The notes under the pieces were generated by a model, which ran no database searches, was not told the origin of the DNA, and worked only from the letters and a program-made list of their open reading frames with translations. The translations under genes and the position numbers were made by a program. This document shows positions 22,292 to 32,100 of a stretch of 35,976 bases of DNA, piece after piece. This DNA is from Actinomadura harenae. GTDB taxonomy: Bacteria; Actinomycetota; Actinomycetes; Streptosporangiales; Streptosporangiaceae. The stretch spans positions 1-35,976 of the forward strand of contig NZ_RFFG01000083.1 of the NCBI RefSeq assembly GCF_003696215.1. The letters run 5' to 3'. Each line of letters opens with the position of its first letter. The first letter of the stretch is position 1.

Positions 22292-23027
22292 GAAACCCCG
22301 TTTCCGCGAGGCTGTAGCCGTGTCCGTTCACGGCGTCCTCGAGATCGTGGAGGTCGTGCCCCTCGGGGGACGACCTCCATTGTTCGAAATACCTGTCGTT
22401 GGCGACGTCGTCGACACTCGACGCGTCGAACGACGGAGCGAGCCCGATGAAGTCGGAGATCTCCGCGAGCGTCTCCGACGGGCGCTTCATCAGGTGCTCG
22501 TAGCGAACCGTCATGAACGCGTCCAGGAAAGCCGAGTCGGCCATGGCCAGATCGTGGGCGTGGATCCAGTGCTCGACCAGCCGGCGGACGGAGAGCGCGG
22601 GCGTCCATTTCCGGGTGCTCAGTGAGACCGGAACGGGATGCCGGGTGATCAGAATGAATTTCGAATGGGGAAACGCCTGCTGGAGGAACCGGAACCTGAG
22701 CATGTTCGGCGGCGATTTCTCCAGGAGCACGGGCAGCGACAGGTCCCAGTAGCGCGACCACTGCGCGGCCAGGCGTTCGGCGACCTCCGGGGACGCCTCG
22801 GTCATGTGGGCCTCTTCGGTGAAGGCGAAGCGGCCGGGGCCGCCGTGGTGCTCGTCCGTCGGGCAGACGGTCTGGAGGTGCTCGCCCTCGTCCATCGGGG
22901 CGCCGGTGTTCTCGAACGCGCTGATCTCGGGGTGCGTTCCCAGGAGCGACGCGAGGAGAGTGGTGCCGCTGCGGTGGAGGCCACCGATGAACACCGTCAA
23001 CTGACCGTCCGGCCGAATCCGCCTCAT
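22221..23027 (-). CDS. PAPS-dependent sulfotransferase
   Basis: This 268-residue protein begins with FIGGLHRSGTTLLASLLG, the 5'-phosphosulfate-binding loop of sulfotransferases. It continues with ITRHPVPVSLSTRKW, matching the 3'-phosphate-binding region, and a typical helical end. It should transfer sulfate from 3'-phosphoadenosine 5'-phosphosulfate to a hydroxyl or amine of a small molecule or glycan. It heads a three-gene unit. The last 25 residues run through the overlapped start of the next gene and look like an extension beyond the family core. Product sulfation is an inference from location. The ATG at 23027 has no strong ribosome-binding site. Confidence 0.87.
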   Translation of the reverse strand: MRRIRPDGQLTVFIGGLHRSGTTLLASLLGTHPEISAFENTGAPMDEGEHLQTVCPTDEHHGGPGRFAFTEEAHMTEASPEVAERLAAQWSRYWDLSLPVLLEKSPPNMLRFRFLQQAFPHSKFILITRHPVPVSLSTRKWTPALSVRRLVEHWIHAHDLAMADSAFLDAFMTVRYEHLMKRPSETLAEISDFIGLAPSFDASSVDDVANDRYFEQWRSSPEGHDLHDLEDAVNGHGYSLAETGFRGVTRRGGPWDRRSAQDAGLAPA

Positions 23028-23393
23028 GGGACCATCCGATCACGGTGTTCGATATGCCAGAAGAATTCTGTCGTATTCATGACACCAACTACGATCAGTG
23101 GTCTTATGGCGACGCATTGGAGGCGATCGGAGGGTGGGCGGAACGTTCAATTAACGTTAATTCGAAAACCGTTCCCGGCGGGCCGGTGGTACGGCGAAAA
23201 CGACTCGGCGCCCACCCTGTGGTCCGGCCACACGGTCCGGGCATGCGCACGACGATTCCCCGCGGACAGATCTCCCTTCCCCGGCCCCTTGACACTCTCG
23301 GAGTGCCGTGGTCATGCCGATGGTGCGGAACAGGCCGGGCACGAGTGCCGTCGCCAGAGCGGGCCGCCGCGCCCTGAGCGTATGCAGGGAGGC
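23028..23393. other. 366-bp non-coding region before the sulfotransferase unit
   Basis: I see no convincing gene. The part nearest the sulfotransferase (about 23041-23170) is clearly less GC-rich than its surroundings and holds the palindromes described separately. It is probably the promoter region of the sulfotransferase unit. TTGACA occurs at 23289-23294 on the plus strand, but no plus-strand gene follows. Confidence 0.6.
23141..23162. promoter_or_regulatory. Paired AACGTT palindromes upstream of the sulfotransferase unit
   Basis: GAACGTTC (23141-23148) is followed at once by the 14-bp perfect palindrome AATTAACGTTAATT (23149-23162). The two AACGTT cores are 11 bp apart, one helical turn. 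SARP activators bind direct heptamers with 11-bp spacing, and a SARP gene ends 230 bp away, so this is a candidate regulator site. Confidence 0.55.
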
Positions 23394-26300
23394 TTACAGG
23401 TCGCTTACAACTTCCTCTTCCGTCCTTTCACAAGCGTCGATATTCGCCTGGACGGCCGTGAGGGGGAGGGCGGCGGCCACCTCCTGGAGCAGGTGGTCGG
23501 CCTCCTGCCGGCTGCGGGCCGCCGCGACCTCGTCGCCCGCGGCCGCGTAGGCGCGGCCAAGGGCGTGGAGCGTCTCGCCGAGGAAGGCGCGCCACCCGCG
23601 GGCGCGCCAGAGCCGGGTGGCCTCCTCCAGGCGGGCGACGGCCGCGGAGGGGCGGCCCTCGGCCAGGTCGAGCTCGCCGAGGATCTGCAGCGTCTCGGCA
23701 TGGTGGTGGCCCATGTCGTTGCGGAGGCTGATCGCCAGCGCCGCCTCGGCGGTGGGACGGGCGCGTTCGTCGCCGAGGGCGGTGTAGAGCCTGGCCAGGT
23801 GGATCAGGGAGAAGGCCTGGGTGAAGTGGTCGCCGAGGGCGCGGGCCACGTCCAGGGACCGGGTGAGCAGGTCGTGGCCGCGCTCCACCTGGCCGGCCTT
23901 GCAGAGGCCCGCGCCGAGGAACTGCATCGCCGTCGCCTCGAAGCGGGCGTTGCCGAGCAGCCGCGCCAGGTCCCACGCCTGCGTCATGTGGTCGATGACC
24001 CTGTCGAGGTCGGGGTCGGGGTCGACAGCGCGGCGGGCACGGGCGCCGACGTCGCGGCGGGCGCGGGTGTGGGCGTCGTGGTGGGCGATGGCGAGGATCT
24101 GGTGGGCGCGGGCCTGCCCGCCCAGGTGGCCGCTTTCGGTGGCGAGGCGCAGCGCCTGCTCACCGGTGTCCAGGGCCTGCCGCGTGCGGCCCTGGGCGAC
24201 CTGGCTCCAGGCGATCGTCACCAGGGCGTCGGCCATGCCGCGCCGCTCGTTCAGGCTCTCGAACAGCTCCAGGAGGCGCTGGGCCCGGTCGTACAGGGCG
24301 ACCATGGTCTGCGCGCCCTGGTCAGGGGTGGCCCAGATGGTGACCTCGATGACGCCGCGCTGGAGCACCGCCTCGCCGAGCCGGTCGCCGTCGGCCTTGC
24401 AGGCCAGGAGGGCGTGCCGGTGGGTGCCGCGCCACTCGTCGTATAAACCGCGCAGGTCGCAGTACTTCTCCTGGCACGCCGCCAGGTCCCAGGCGGCCTG
24501 GGCGAGGTGCAGCCGGGCGGCCTGGCGGACGGCGGCGCTCAGGGCGGGCTGTTCCGCGTCGAACCAGGCCATCGGGTCGTCGAGGAGGCGCGCGGCGAGC
24601 GGCGAGGGGAGCGGCCAGCGCCGCGCGGGCCCGTGGATGGACGCGTGGCAGCGTCCGGGGATCTGGTCGGCGGCGCGTTCGGCCAGCCACAGCCAGCCGC
24701 CGAGGGCCCGTTCCACCGCGGCCAGGCGCGCGTCCGCGTCGTCCTCGGCCACGGACCGCTCCCGCGCGTACAGGCGGACCAGGTCGTGGACGCGGTAGCG
24801 CGGCCGCGGCTCGGTCCCGACCTCGGTGAGCAGCTGGGCGTCGATGAGCGCCTCGAGGTGCCGCTGGGCGTCGTCGACGCCGATGCCGGCGACGGCGGCC
24901 GCCGTCCAGGAGGCGAAGTCCGCGCACTCCAGCAGGCCCAGCAGCCGGAACACGCGGCGGGTCTCGGCCCGCAGGCGGGCGTAGCTGAGCGCGAAGCTGG
25001 CGTGCACCGCCAGGTCGTCGTCGCTCAGTTCGGTCAGGCGGCGGCGCTCGTCGCCCAGCAGGCCCGCCAGCCGGGCCAGGGCCCAGCGCGGCCGCCTGGC
25101 CAGCCGCGCCCCGGCGATCCGCACCGCCAGCGGGATGTACCCGCAGAGCCGGACGATGTCGGACGCGGCCTGCCGCTCGGCGGCGGTCCGGTCGTGCCCG
25201 GCGATGCTGCCGAGCAGGTGGACGGCCGCGCCGGGGTCGAGCACGTCCACCTCGACCAGCACCGCCCCGGGCAGGCCGGTCGCGGCGGACCGGCTGGTGA
25301 TCACGGCGGCCGGTCCGGACGCCCCCCGCGCGGCGGTCCCGGGCAGCAGCGGCCGCACCTGCCGCTGGTCGGCGGCGTTGTCGAGGACGACCAGGACGCG
25401 CCGTCCCGCCAGGACGCTGCGGTACAGCGCCGACCGCTCCTCCGTCGTCTCGGGGATCCGGCAGGCCGCCACGCCCAGCGCCCGCAGGAACCGGGCGAGC
25501 ACCTGCCCGGGGTCGACCGGCTGCGCCTCGGCCCCGCGCAGGTCCACGTACAGCTGCCCGTCGGGGAACTCGGCGGCGATCTGGTACCCGGCGTGCACGG
25601 CGAGGGTCGTCTTGCCGATGCCCCCCATGCCCACGATCACCGGCAGCCCGCCCTGCCGCAGGACGCGCTTCACCGAGGCCAGGTGCTCCCGGCGGCCGGC
25701 GAAGTCGGGGACGTCGGCGGGCAGCTCCGCCGGGGTCACGGGCGATCCGGCGCCGGCGTCGCCCTCGCCCTCCGGGGCGCCGTCGTGCGCGAGGATGGCG
25801 AGGAACGCCTGCTGGACCGCTCCCCCGGGTTCGACGCCGAGCTCGTCCGCCAGCCGACGCCGCAGGGCGTGGAAGCACCGCAGGGCCTGGGCGGGGCGGC
25901 CGTCGGCGGCCAGCAGCCGCATCCGGGCGGCCTGCAGCGGCTCGTCCAGCGGGAAGTCCTCGGCCATCGCGGTCACGACCCCGATCCCCGTCGCGGGCGT
26001 CCCCGCGTCCAGGGCGCGGTCGGCGAGCGCGAGGGCCGCCGAGCGGACCCGGTCGTCGATCGTCGTCAGCAGCGGGTCGCTGCGCTCCAGCCTGGCCAGG
26101 CCCGCGAGCACCGGCCCGCGCCGCAGCGCCAGGGCGCCCGCCAGGTCACCGCGGGACGCCAGGGCGCGGAACCGGCCCAGGTCGACGGCGGACGGCGCGA
26201 CCACCAGCCGGTACCCGTCCTCGTCGAAGTCCACCGCCACGCCGTCGTCGCCGAACCGGCCGAGCCAGTCGCGCAGGCGCGACACCCCGGTGTGGACGGC

Positions 26301-26489
26301 GCCGCGCCCGACCCGGTCGCCCTGCCCCGCCCACACCAGCTCGACCAGCCGGGCCAGCGGCACCCGCTGCCCCTCGGCGGCGAGCAGGACCCCGAGCAGC
26401 GCTCTGAGCACGGGAGCGCGCGGCATGGGCACGGGAGCCCCGTCCGCCTCCACCCGCAGAGGGCCGAGCACGCCGAAATTCAAGATCAT
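23394..26489 (-). CDS. SARP-family regulator with NB-ARC and TPR domains (SARP1)
   Basis: This 1031-residue AfsR-type regulator has, in order, an OmpR-like winged-helix DNA-binding domain (about 1-95), a bacterial transcriptional activator domain (about 100-240), an NB-ARC ATPase with P-loop VIVGMGGIGKTTLA (about 284-297) and a helical TPR region to the end. Such proteins activate antibiotic gene clusters by recruiting RNA polymerase at direct repeats. I took the ATG at 26489 because MILNFGVLGPLRV is the usual first strand; the frame stays open upstream, but that part is not protein-like. Codon 682 is TTA (24444-24446), which would make translation depend on the bldA tRNA in streptomycete-like hosts. 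Confidence 0.92.
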   Translation of the reverse strand: MILNFGVLGPLRVEADGAPVPMPRAPVLRALLGVLLAAEGQRVPLARLVELVWAGQGDRVGRGAVHTGVSRLRDWLGRFGDDGVAVDFDEDGYRLVVAPSAVDLGRFRALASRGDLAGALALRRGPVLAGLARLERSDPLLTTIDDRVRSAALALADRALDAGTPATGIGVVTAMAEDFPLDEPLQAARMRLLAADGRPAQALRCFHALRRRLADELGVEPGGAVQQAFLAILAHDGAPEGEGDAGAGSPVTPAELPADVPDFAGRREHLASVKRVLRQGGLPVIVGMGGIGKTTLAVHAGYQIAAEFPDGQLYVDLRGAEAQPVDPGQVLARFLRALGVAACRIPETTEERSALYRSVLAGRRVLVVLDNAADQRQVRPLLPGTAARGASGPAAVITSRSAATGLPGAVLVEVDVLDPGAAVHLLGSIAGHDRTAAERQAASDIVRLCGYIPLAVRIAGARLARRPRWALARLAGLLGDERRRLTELSDDDLAVHASFALSYARLRAETRRVFRLLGLLECADFASWTAAAVAGIGVDDAQRHLEALIDAQLLTEVGTEPRPRYRVHDLVRLYARERSVAEDDADARLAAVERALGGWLWLAERAADQIPGRCHASIHGPARRWPLPSPLAARLLDDPMAWFDAEQPALSAAVRQAARLHLAQAAWDLAACQEKYCDLRGLYDEWRGTHRHALLACKADGDRLGEAVLQRGVIEVTIWATPDQGAQTMVALYDRAQRLLELFESLNERRGMADALVTIAWSQVAQGRTRQALDTGEQALRLATESGHLGGQARAHQILAIAHHDAHTRARRDVGARARRAVDPDPDLDRVIDHMTQAWDLARLLGNARFEATAMQFLGAGLCKAGQVERGHDLLTRSLDVARALGDHFTQAFSLIHLARLYTALGDERARPTAEAALAISLRNDMGHHHAETLQILGELDLAEGRPSAAVARLEEATRLWRARGWRAFLGETLHALGRAYAAAGDEVAAARSRQEADHLLQEVAAALPLTAVQANIDACERTEEEVVSDL
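24444..24446 (-). promoter_or_regulatory. Rare TTA leucine codon in SARP1
   Basis: The minus strand reads GGT TTA TAC in the SARP1 frame (Gly-Leu-Tyr, codon 682 from the ATG at 26489). TTA is very rare in such GC-rich genomes and in Streptomyces is read only by the developmentally controlled bldA tRNA. It is the only in-frame TTA I noticed in the window. Confidence 0.85.
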
Positions 26490-27277
26490 CCATTCCCACG
26501 CTCTCTGACGGAACGGTGCACCGCCCTTCGGCGACCACCGGGTTCTCGACGACCATCGGGCGTCGCGCCTCTCCGAACCGTGCGGGGAGAACGAGAGAAA
26601 CGAAGCCCATCGACGTTTCCTCGGCATCATCGATTCGTGCCGTCCGGATTTCCCGGACATGAACGAACGCGGCAGGGCGGGCCCGCGGGTGAACCCGCCT
26701 TGCCGAATCGAGCGTGAATCCCCGGACGGCGCGGGTCGTCGCGACCGGCCCCCTCCCTGGCCGGACGGCTCCCGGTGATCGCCCTCCTCGCGGTCGCGGG
26801 CGTCCGGGCGGCCCGCGCGCGGCGGCGCGGCGCGCGCCCGGCCCTCCTGCCGCCGCTGGCCGAATCCGGCCATCAAGGCGCAGGCCAGGGACGCCCCGGT
26901 CACGTTCGAGCGGGGCGTCCCGACGGGCGGGCACATCGACGGTCGCGCCCGCGCCGGCCCGCGCTCCACGCGCGGGGTCGGCGAACGCGACATCGGGGTT
27001 CTCGTCGAACGGTGGACCACGCCCAAGCCCACACCACCCAGCGTCCGGATCGGCGACCTGTCCGGGCGGAGCCCGGCCTGGCCCACTTCGAATACCGTCG
27101 AATCGACACTAAGTCAATGACGAAAACGTCAGCCGACGCGTGAACGACGTGACCGGTGCGCAATCCCGTCGATCTTTCCCGTACGATGGCGCATTGGCTC
27201 GACGGGGGTCTCCTCAGGAGATGACAATAGGGGTCAACCTCCGGTTCGAGGCCACGCCCTCCCCCGCCGGATCCCGG
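26490..27277. other. 788-bp region without a confident gene
   Basis: Several frames are open here, as expected at this GC content, but none reads like a known protein. It holds two hairpins: GTCCGG/CCGGAC at 26642-26658, and an 11-bp stem with one G-T pair at 26671-26681 and 26694-26704. It also holds TCGAAT twice with a 10-bp period (27088-27103), TGACG-AAAA-CGTCA at 27118-27131, and TCTCCT-C-AGGAGA at 27209-27221. It probably contains the promoter and leader of SARP1, and may include gene remnants. Confidence 0.5.
26671..26704. terminator. 11-bp stem hairpin in the SARP1 upstream region
   Basis: GGCAGGGCGGG (26671-26681) pairs with CCCGCCTTGCC (26694-26704), with one G-T pair and a 12-base loop. 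It lies about 180 bp before the SARP1 start. It could end read-through from the hydrolase gene or form a leader structure. Position alone does not decide between them. Confidence 0.4.
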
Positions 27278-28081
27278 TCACCAGGGGTGGCGCTCCAGGA
27301 AGTCGCCGACCTCCTCGGCGAACGTGTCGGGGGCGTCGGAGTAGAGCCAGTGGCCGCACCCGGGCACCTCGACCAGGGTCGTGCCCGGACGTTCGGCCAC
27401 CATGCGCTCGGCGGTCGCCTCGGACAGCATGAACGTGTCGCCGCCCCGCATGAGGAGCGCCGGACGACCTCCCCCGGCGGACGCGCGCCACGCCTCCGAG
27501 TGGTCGCCGACGAGGGCCCTCTGGGACTCCATCAGCTCGCCGGTGTCGAACAGGAAGCCCCAGCCGTCGTCGAACTCGGCGGCGCTGTCCATGAAGTACG
27601 ACGCGTCCGGGACGCCGCGCGCCTCGACGGCCTCGCGCAGCGCCTCGCGGGACGGGACGCGGCGGGGCCAGTCCGAGACGTCCAGGATGGGATACGTCTC
27701 GGGCTCGACGTTGAGGACGGTCATGTCGACGACGACCAACGCCGACACGAGGTCGGGGCGGCCGGCCGCCAGCAGGAACGCGACCGCGCCGCCCATCGAG
27801 TGCCCGAGGACGGCGACGGGCCCGCCGCCGAGCGCCTCGATGACCGCCGCGGCGTCCGCGGCGTAGGCGTCCGGCGTCAGCGCGCCCCCGTGGGCCGAGA
27901 GGCCGTGGGAGCGCAGGTCGGGGGCCACCACGCGGTACCGTCCGGCCAGCGCGGCGGCGAGCGGCGCGAAGATGCCGCCGTGGCCGAAGTGCCCGTGCAG
28001 CGCCAGCAGGGTCGGCCCGGGACCGCCGAAGTCCCGGACGACCAGGTCGATTCCGTCGTTCTCCACTCGTCGTTGTTCCAT
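27278..28081 (-). CDS. Alpha/beta hydrolase
   Basis: This 267-residue protein is a canonical alpha/beta hydrolase: oxyanion strand LLALHGHFGHGG, nucleophile elbow VLGHSMGGAV with Ser95, an acid residue in LLMRGGDTFML, and the histidine in VPGCGHWLYSD. The size fits small esterases, epoxide hydrolases or C-C hydrolases; the specificity cannot be read. It follows the aldolase-fold gene by 81 bp on the same strand and may be co-transcribed with it. Unlike the protein at 21548-22291, its triad is complete. It may be unrelated to the cluster. Confidence 0.9.
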   Translation of the reverse strand: MEQRRVENDGIDLVVRDFGGPGPTLLALHGHFGHGGIFAPLAAALAGRYRVVAPDLRSHGLSAHGGALTPDAYAADAAAVIEALGGGPVAVLGHSMGGAVAFLLAAGRPDLVSALVVVDMTVLNVEPETYPILDVSDWPRRVPSREALREAVEARGVPDASYFMDSAAEFDDGWGFLFDTGELMESQRALVGDHSEAWRASAGGGRPALLMRGGDTFMLSEATAERMVAERPGTTLVEVPGCGHWLYSDAPDTFAEEVGDFLERHPW

Positions 28082-28162
28082 GCGTCCATGATCGCGAACG
28101 GGACGATCAGAGGTGACGGCATCGGGCGGGTTCGTCCCCCTCGCAGCGGCCCGGCCGCGGCC

Positions 28163-29077
28163 TCACAGGGGACGGACGGTCCGCTCGACGACCTCGACGG
28201 CGGCGTCCACCGCGCCGCGCACGTCGCCGTCCGGCGGGTACAGCAGGGACCGGCCGACGATCAGCCCGCGCACGTTCGGCGGACGCAGCGCGCGCCGCCA
28301 CCCGTCGAGGACGGCCCGCCGGTCCCGCGAGACCTCGCCGCCGAGGATCAGCGCGGGCAGCGTCGTCGCCGCCATCACCCGGTCCATCTCCGGCACGACC
28401 GGCACCTTCAGCCAGGTCCGGGCCGAGGTCGCGCCCAGCGCGGACGCCACCGAGATCGCGCGGATCATCGCGTCCGGGGTGAGGACGTTGCGCAGGCGCC
28501 CCTCCTCACGGCGCGCGGAGAACGGCTCGACGACCGCCATCAGCCCGTGCCCGGCGAGCTGCGTCACGGCCCGCGCGCACGCCTCCAGCGTCGGCGCGGT
28601 CGCCGGGTCGGACTCGTCGATCCGCAGCAGCATCTTGCCGCCGTCCAGCCGGGACGTCGCGACCGACGCCGCGTCGTAGCCGGTGAACCGGTCGTCGGTC
28701 TCGAACGCCGACCCGGCCAGCCCGCCCCGGTTCATCGAGCCGAGCACCACCATCCCGTCCAGGACGCCGAGGAGCAGCAGGTCCTCGACGACGTCGGGGG
28801 TGCCGAGCACACCGTCCACGCCGGGCCGCGCCAGCGCCGCGCAGACCCGCGCCAGGTAGTCCGACCGGTCGGTCATCGCCCGCGGGTCGCCGCCGGCGCC
28901 GAGCACGCCGCGCCCCGGATGGTCGGCCGCGACGATCATCAGCCGCCCGGTCTCCCCCGCCGGCCGCGTCCGCCGCACCCGCGCCGCGGCCCGCTCGGCC
29001 ACCGCCCCGGGGCTGCGCACCCGGACGGCGGTCAGCTCCGCGATCCGTTCCGCCCACTCGGTGGTCGCCAGCGTCAC
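28163..29077 (-). CDS. Cgl0159-like (beta/alpha)8-barrel aldolase-family protein
   Basis: This 304-residue protein resembles the DeoC/LacD-type class I aldolase barrel known as the Cgl0159 family. It has RLMIVAADHPGRGVLG, GVLGTPDVVEDLLLLG, GKMLLRIDESDPA and a possible Schiff-base lysine in TWLKVPVVPEMD. Members are often found in inositol catabolism (iol) operons of actinobacteria, where they are thought to cleave or act near 2-deoxy-5-keto-gluconate phosphate; I recall this from annotation, and it is not shown here. No other iol gene is visible around it. Its presence adds to the inositol-type genes in the window, but it may be chance. Confidence 0.75.
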   Translation of the reverse strand: MTLATTEWAERIAELTAVRVRSPGAVAERAAARVRRTRPAGETGRLMIVAADHPGRGVLGAGGDPRAMTDRSDYLARVCAALARPGVDGVLGTPDVVEDLLLLGVLDGMVVLGSMNRGGLAGSAFETDDRFTGYDAASVATSRLDGGKMLLRIDESDPATAPTLEACARAVTQLAGHGLMAVVEPFSARREEGRLRNVLTPDAMIRAISVASALGATSARTWLKVPVVPEMDRVMAATTLPALILGGEVSRDRRAVLDGWRRALRPPNVRGLIVGRSLLYPPDGDVRGAVDAAVEVVERTVRPL

Positions 29078-29175
29078 GGCCTCACCTCACGCCCGAAATG
29101 GAACGGTCTCACGAAGACCTTGTCACCCGGATCGGCCCCCGCCAACCCCCTGTTCCCCCTACCCACCACACGACA

Positions 29176-29190
29176 CCCGCCGGGGGCGGG
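29176..29190 (-). terminator. Hairpin after SARP2
   Basis: CCCGCC (29176-29181) pairs with GGCGGG (29185-29190) across a GGG loop, 8 bp after the SARP2 stop codon. There is no T run. It is a reasonable terminator for the two-SARP unit and lies about 100 bp before the aldolase-family start. Confidence 0.55.
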
Positions 29191-29197
29191 GTCGCGG

Positions 29198-32100
29198 TCA
29201 GGATCGGCGGAGGTCCGCGTGCGGGGCGTCCGGCGGGTCGGCGGGGAGGAGCTCGGCGGGCTCGGACGCGTCGGGGAGCCGCAGCTCGGTGAAGACGCGC
29301 TGCGCCTCCAGGAGGCAGTCCCTCGCCCGGCCGGTCTCGCCGAGCTCGCGGAGCGCCCAGCCGAGCTGGGTCAGCCCGCGCGCGTAGAAGTAGTCGTCCT
29401 CCTCGGTGGACGCGACGGTGCACGCCTCCTCGGCGTGGACGCGCGCCGCCTCGTGGTCGCCCACGTGGTTGCAGGCGCGGGCGAGCCAGCTCAGCGCGAG
29501 CGACTCCCAGTACCGTCCGCCGATCACCCGCAGGATCCGGACGCTCTCGCGGAAGGCGTCGAGGGCGGCGTCCTGACGGCCCGTCCACAGGTGGACGTTG
29601 CCGAGGTAGAGCAGGGCCCGCGCCTGGGCGCCCAGGTCGTTGATCTCATGGGCGAGCGCCAGGGCCCGCTCGCCGTCCTCGACGGCCTCCCCGGGACGCC
29701 CGTTGGCCAGCAGCGCGACGCCGCGCAGGGCGAGCGCGAACGACTCGCAGGCCGGGTTCCCGGTCGACCGGCTGAACCGGACGGCCTCGTCCAGCGACGC
29801 GAGCGCGCCCGGGAAGTCCCGCTCGGTGAGCTGCTCCCCGCCCAGGTGGTTCAGCACGTAGGGCAGCATGGCGTCGTCGCCGATCCCGCGGAGCAGCTCG
29901 ACGGCGCGTCCGGTCAGGGGGAGCGCCTCGTCGACCAGGAACCGGCGGCTCACCGCGCCGCCCTCGAGGAACAGCGCGCGTCCCTCGGCGGCCGCGTCGC
30001 CGCGCTCCGCCGCCGCCCGCCCCAGCTTCCGCGCGCTGGTCTCGAGCCGGTCGATGCGGACGTTGTTGAACGCCAGCGGGGTGATGGCCATCAGCACGTC
30101 GGCGGGCAGCGCGATCGGGATCCCCGGCTCGCGGGACGCCTGCTCGATCGCGTCGAACAGGTCGCCCTGCGCGGTGTGGAACCAGACGACGGCCCGCCGC
30201 CGGTCGGCGAACTCCCGCCCGTCCGTCCGCGCCGGTGTCACGAGCCGGGGCAGCCGCTCGGCCGGGGACATGACGGGATGGGTGTTGCGCAGGGTGACCA
30301 GGTAGTACTCCAGCATCCGCACCAGCGCGGGGATCCGCTCCGCCTCCTCGGCCAGCTCCCGCCCGTACAGCCTGAGCAGGTCGTGGAAGCGGTACTCCCA
30401 CTCCCCCGTCGAGGCCATCAGGCCGACGTCCGCCAGCGCCTCGCACAGGTCCTCCGCCTCGATCGGCGACCGGTCCAGCACGGCCGCGGCGACGTCGGGC
30501 GACACCGGCTGCGGGGCGACCGCGGCGAGCAGCCGCAGCGCGCGGGCCTGCTCGGGGACCAGCTGCCGGTAGCTCAGCTCGAAGCTCGCGCGGACGTCGA
30601 GGTCGCCCGTCCTCAGCCGCCGCAGCCGGTGGTGCTCGTCGTCCAGGCGACCGACGAGCGACGCGACGGTCCAGGCGGGGCGGGTGGCGAGCCGGGAGGC
30701 GGCGACGCGCACCGCGAGCGGCAGCTGACCGCAGAGCGCGGCCAGGTGCCGCACCGACTCCGGCTCGGCCCGCGCGCGCCCGGCGCCGATGATCCTGGTG
30801 AGCAGCTCGACCGCGTCGTCCTCGGAGAGGACGTCCAGGGTGACCCGGTGCGCGCCCGCGAGTTCGGGCAGCAGCGCGCGGCTGGTCAGCAGCGTCGCGC
30901 AGTGCGGCGATCCCGGGAGGAGCGCCTCCGCGTGGGCGTGGTCGCGGACGTTGTCGAGGAGCACCAGCATCGGCCGCTCCGCGAGGAGCGTCCGGTAGAG
31001 GGCGGCCCGGTGCGCCAGGGGGCCCGGGATGTCGGCCTCCGCGACGCCGAGCCGCCGCAGGAACTGGTCGAGGGCGTCCCCCGGGTCGAGCGGGCGGCTG
31101 TCGGCCCCGAGCAGGTCGATGTGCAGCTGCCCGCCCGGGAACGCCCCCTTGACCGCGTGCGCGGCCCGGATCGCCAGGCTCGTCTTGCCGACCCCGCCCA
31201 TCCCGGTGATCAGGACGGGCCGCGCCGGCGCCGCGGTGAGCGCCGCCACGATGTCGCCCGTCTCCCGTTCCCGTCCGGTGAAGTCGGGAAGGACCGCAGG
31301 CAGATCCGCACAGACCGGGGCCGCCCCGACGCCACGCCCGCCATGAGCGGACGCGTCGCGGGCGGACGGTGCGTCAGGAGCGGTGGACGGAGGCGCGGGG
31401 GCGCTCGTGAGGATCTCGGTGTGGCGCCGGCGGAGGGCCGGGCCCGGTTCGAGGCCGAGGTCGTCGGCGAGGGCCCGCCGGGCGCGGTCGTAGGCGGCGA
31501 GCGCGGCGGCCGTCCGCCCCGCCTGGTGGTAGGCCGACATCAGGGCCGCGACCAGCCGTTCCTGATGGGGGTCGCGTCCGAGGGCGTCCTCCAGGCCGGG
31601 GATGGCCTCGTGCTCGCGTCCGCTCTCCACGAGCAGTTCGAGGTAGCGCGCGGTGGCCGCCTCGCGCTGTCCGGCCAGTGACTCGCGCGCCGCCTCGGCG
31701 TACGGCCCGGGGATCCCGGCCAGCGCCTCGCCCCGCCACAGGGCGAGCGCGTCGGCGAGGACGCGGGCCGCCGTCGCCGGGTCGGCCTCGGACGACGCGG
31801 CGGTGACGGCGTCGGAGAACGCCAGCGCGTCGACGTCGGCGCGTCCGGCGAGGAGGCGGTAGCCCGTGCGCGGACGGTGTTCCAGTAGCGTCGGCTCGCC
31901 CTTGCCGCGTCCCGGCTGAAGGGCCCTGCGCAGCCGGTAGACGTGGTTGGCGACGACCCGCTGCGGGCCGTCGGGCAGGCGGTCGCCGTAGAGCCCGTCG
32001 ACGAGGGTCTGGACGGGGACGAACGTGCCGGGCGTCAGCGCGAGCATCGCCAGGACCGCCGTCTGCCCCGGGGATCCGGGCGCGACGGCCCGGCCGTCGA

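Noticed and set aside
23045..23377. A possible small plus-strand gene starting MFDMPEEFCRIHD
   Set aside because: The first 40 residues look protein-like only because the region is less GC-rich. There is no ribosome-binding site and the rest is low-complexity.
26490..27086. An N-terminal extension of SARP1 of about 200 residues
   Set aside because: The frame is open, but the text is Arg/Pro-rich and unlike any domain. MILNFGVLGPLRV at 26489 is the normal SARP beginning.
27140..31681. A very long plus-strand open frame antisense to the aldolase-family and SARP2 genes
   Set aside because: It is rich in Arg, Pro, Gln and Gly, matches no family, and lies opposite clear genes. Long antisense frames are expected at this GC content.
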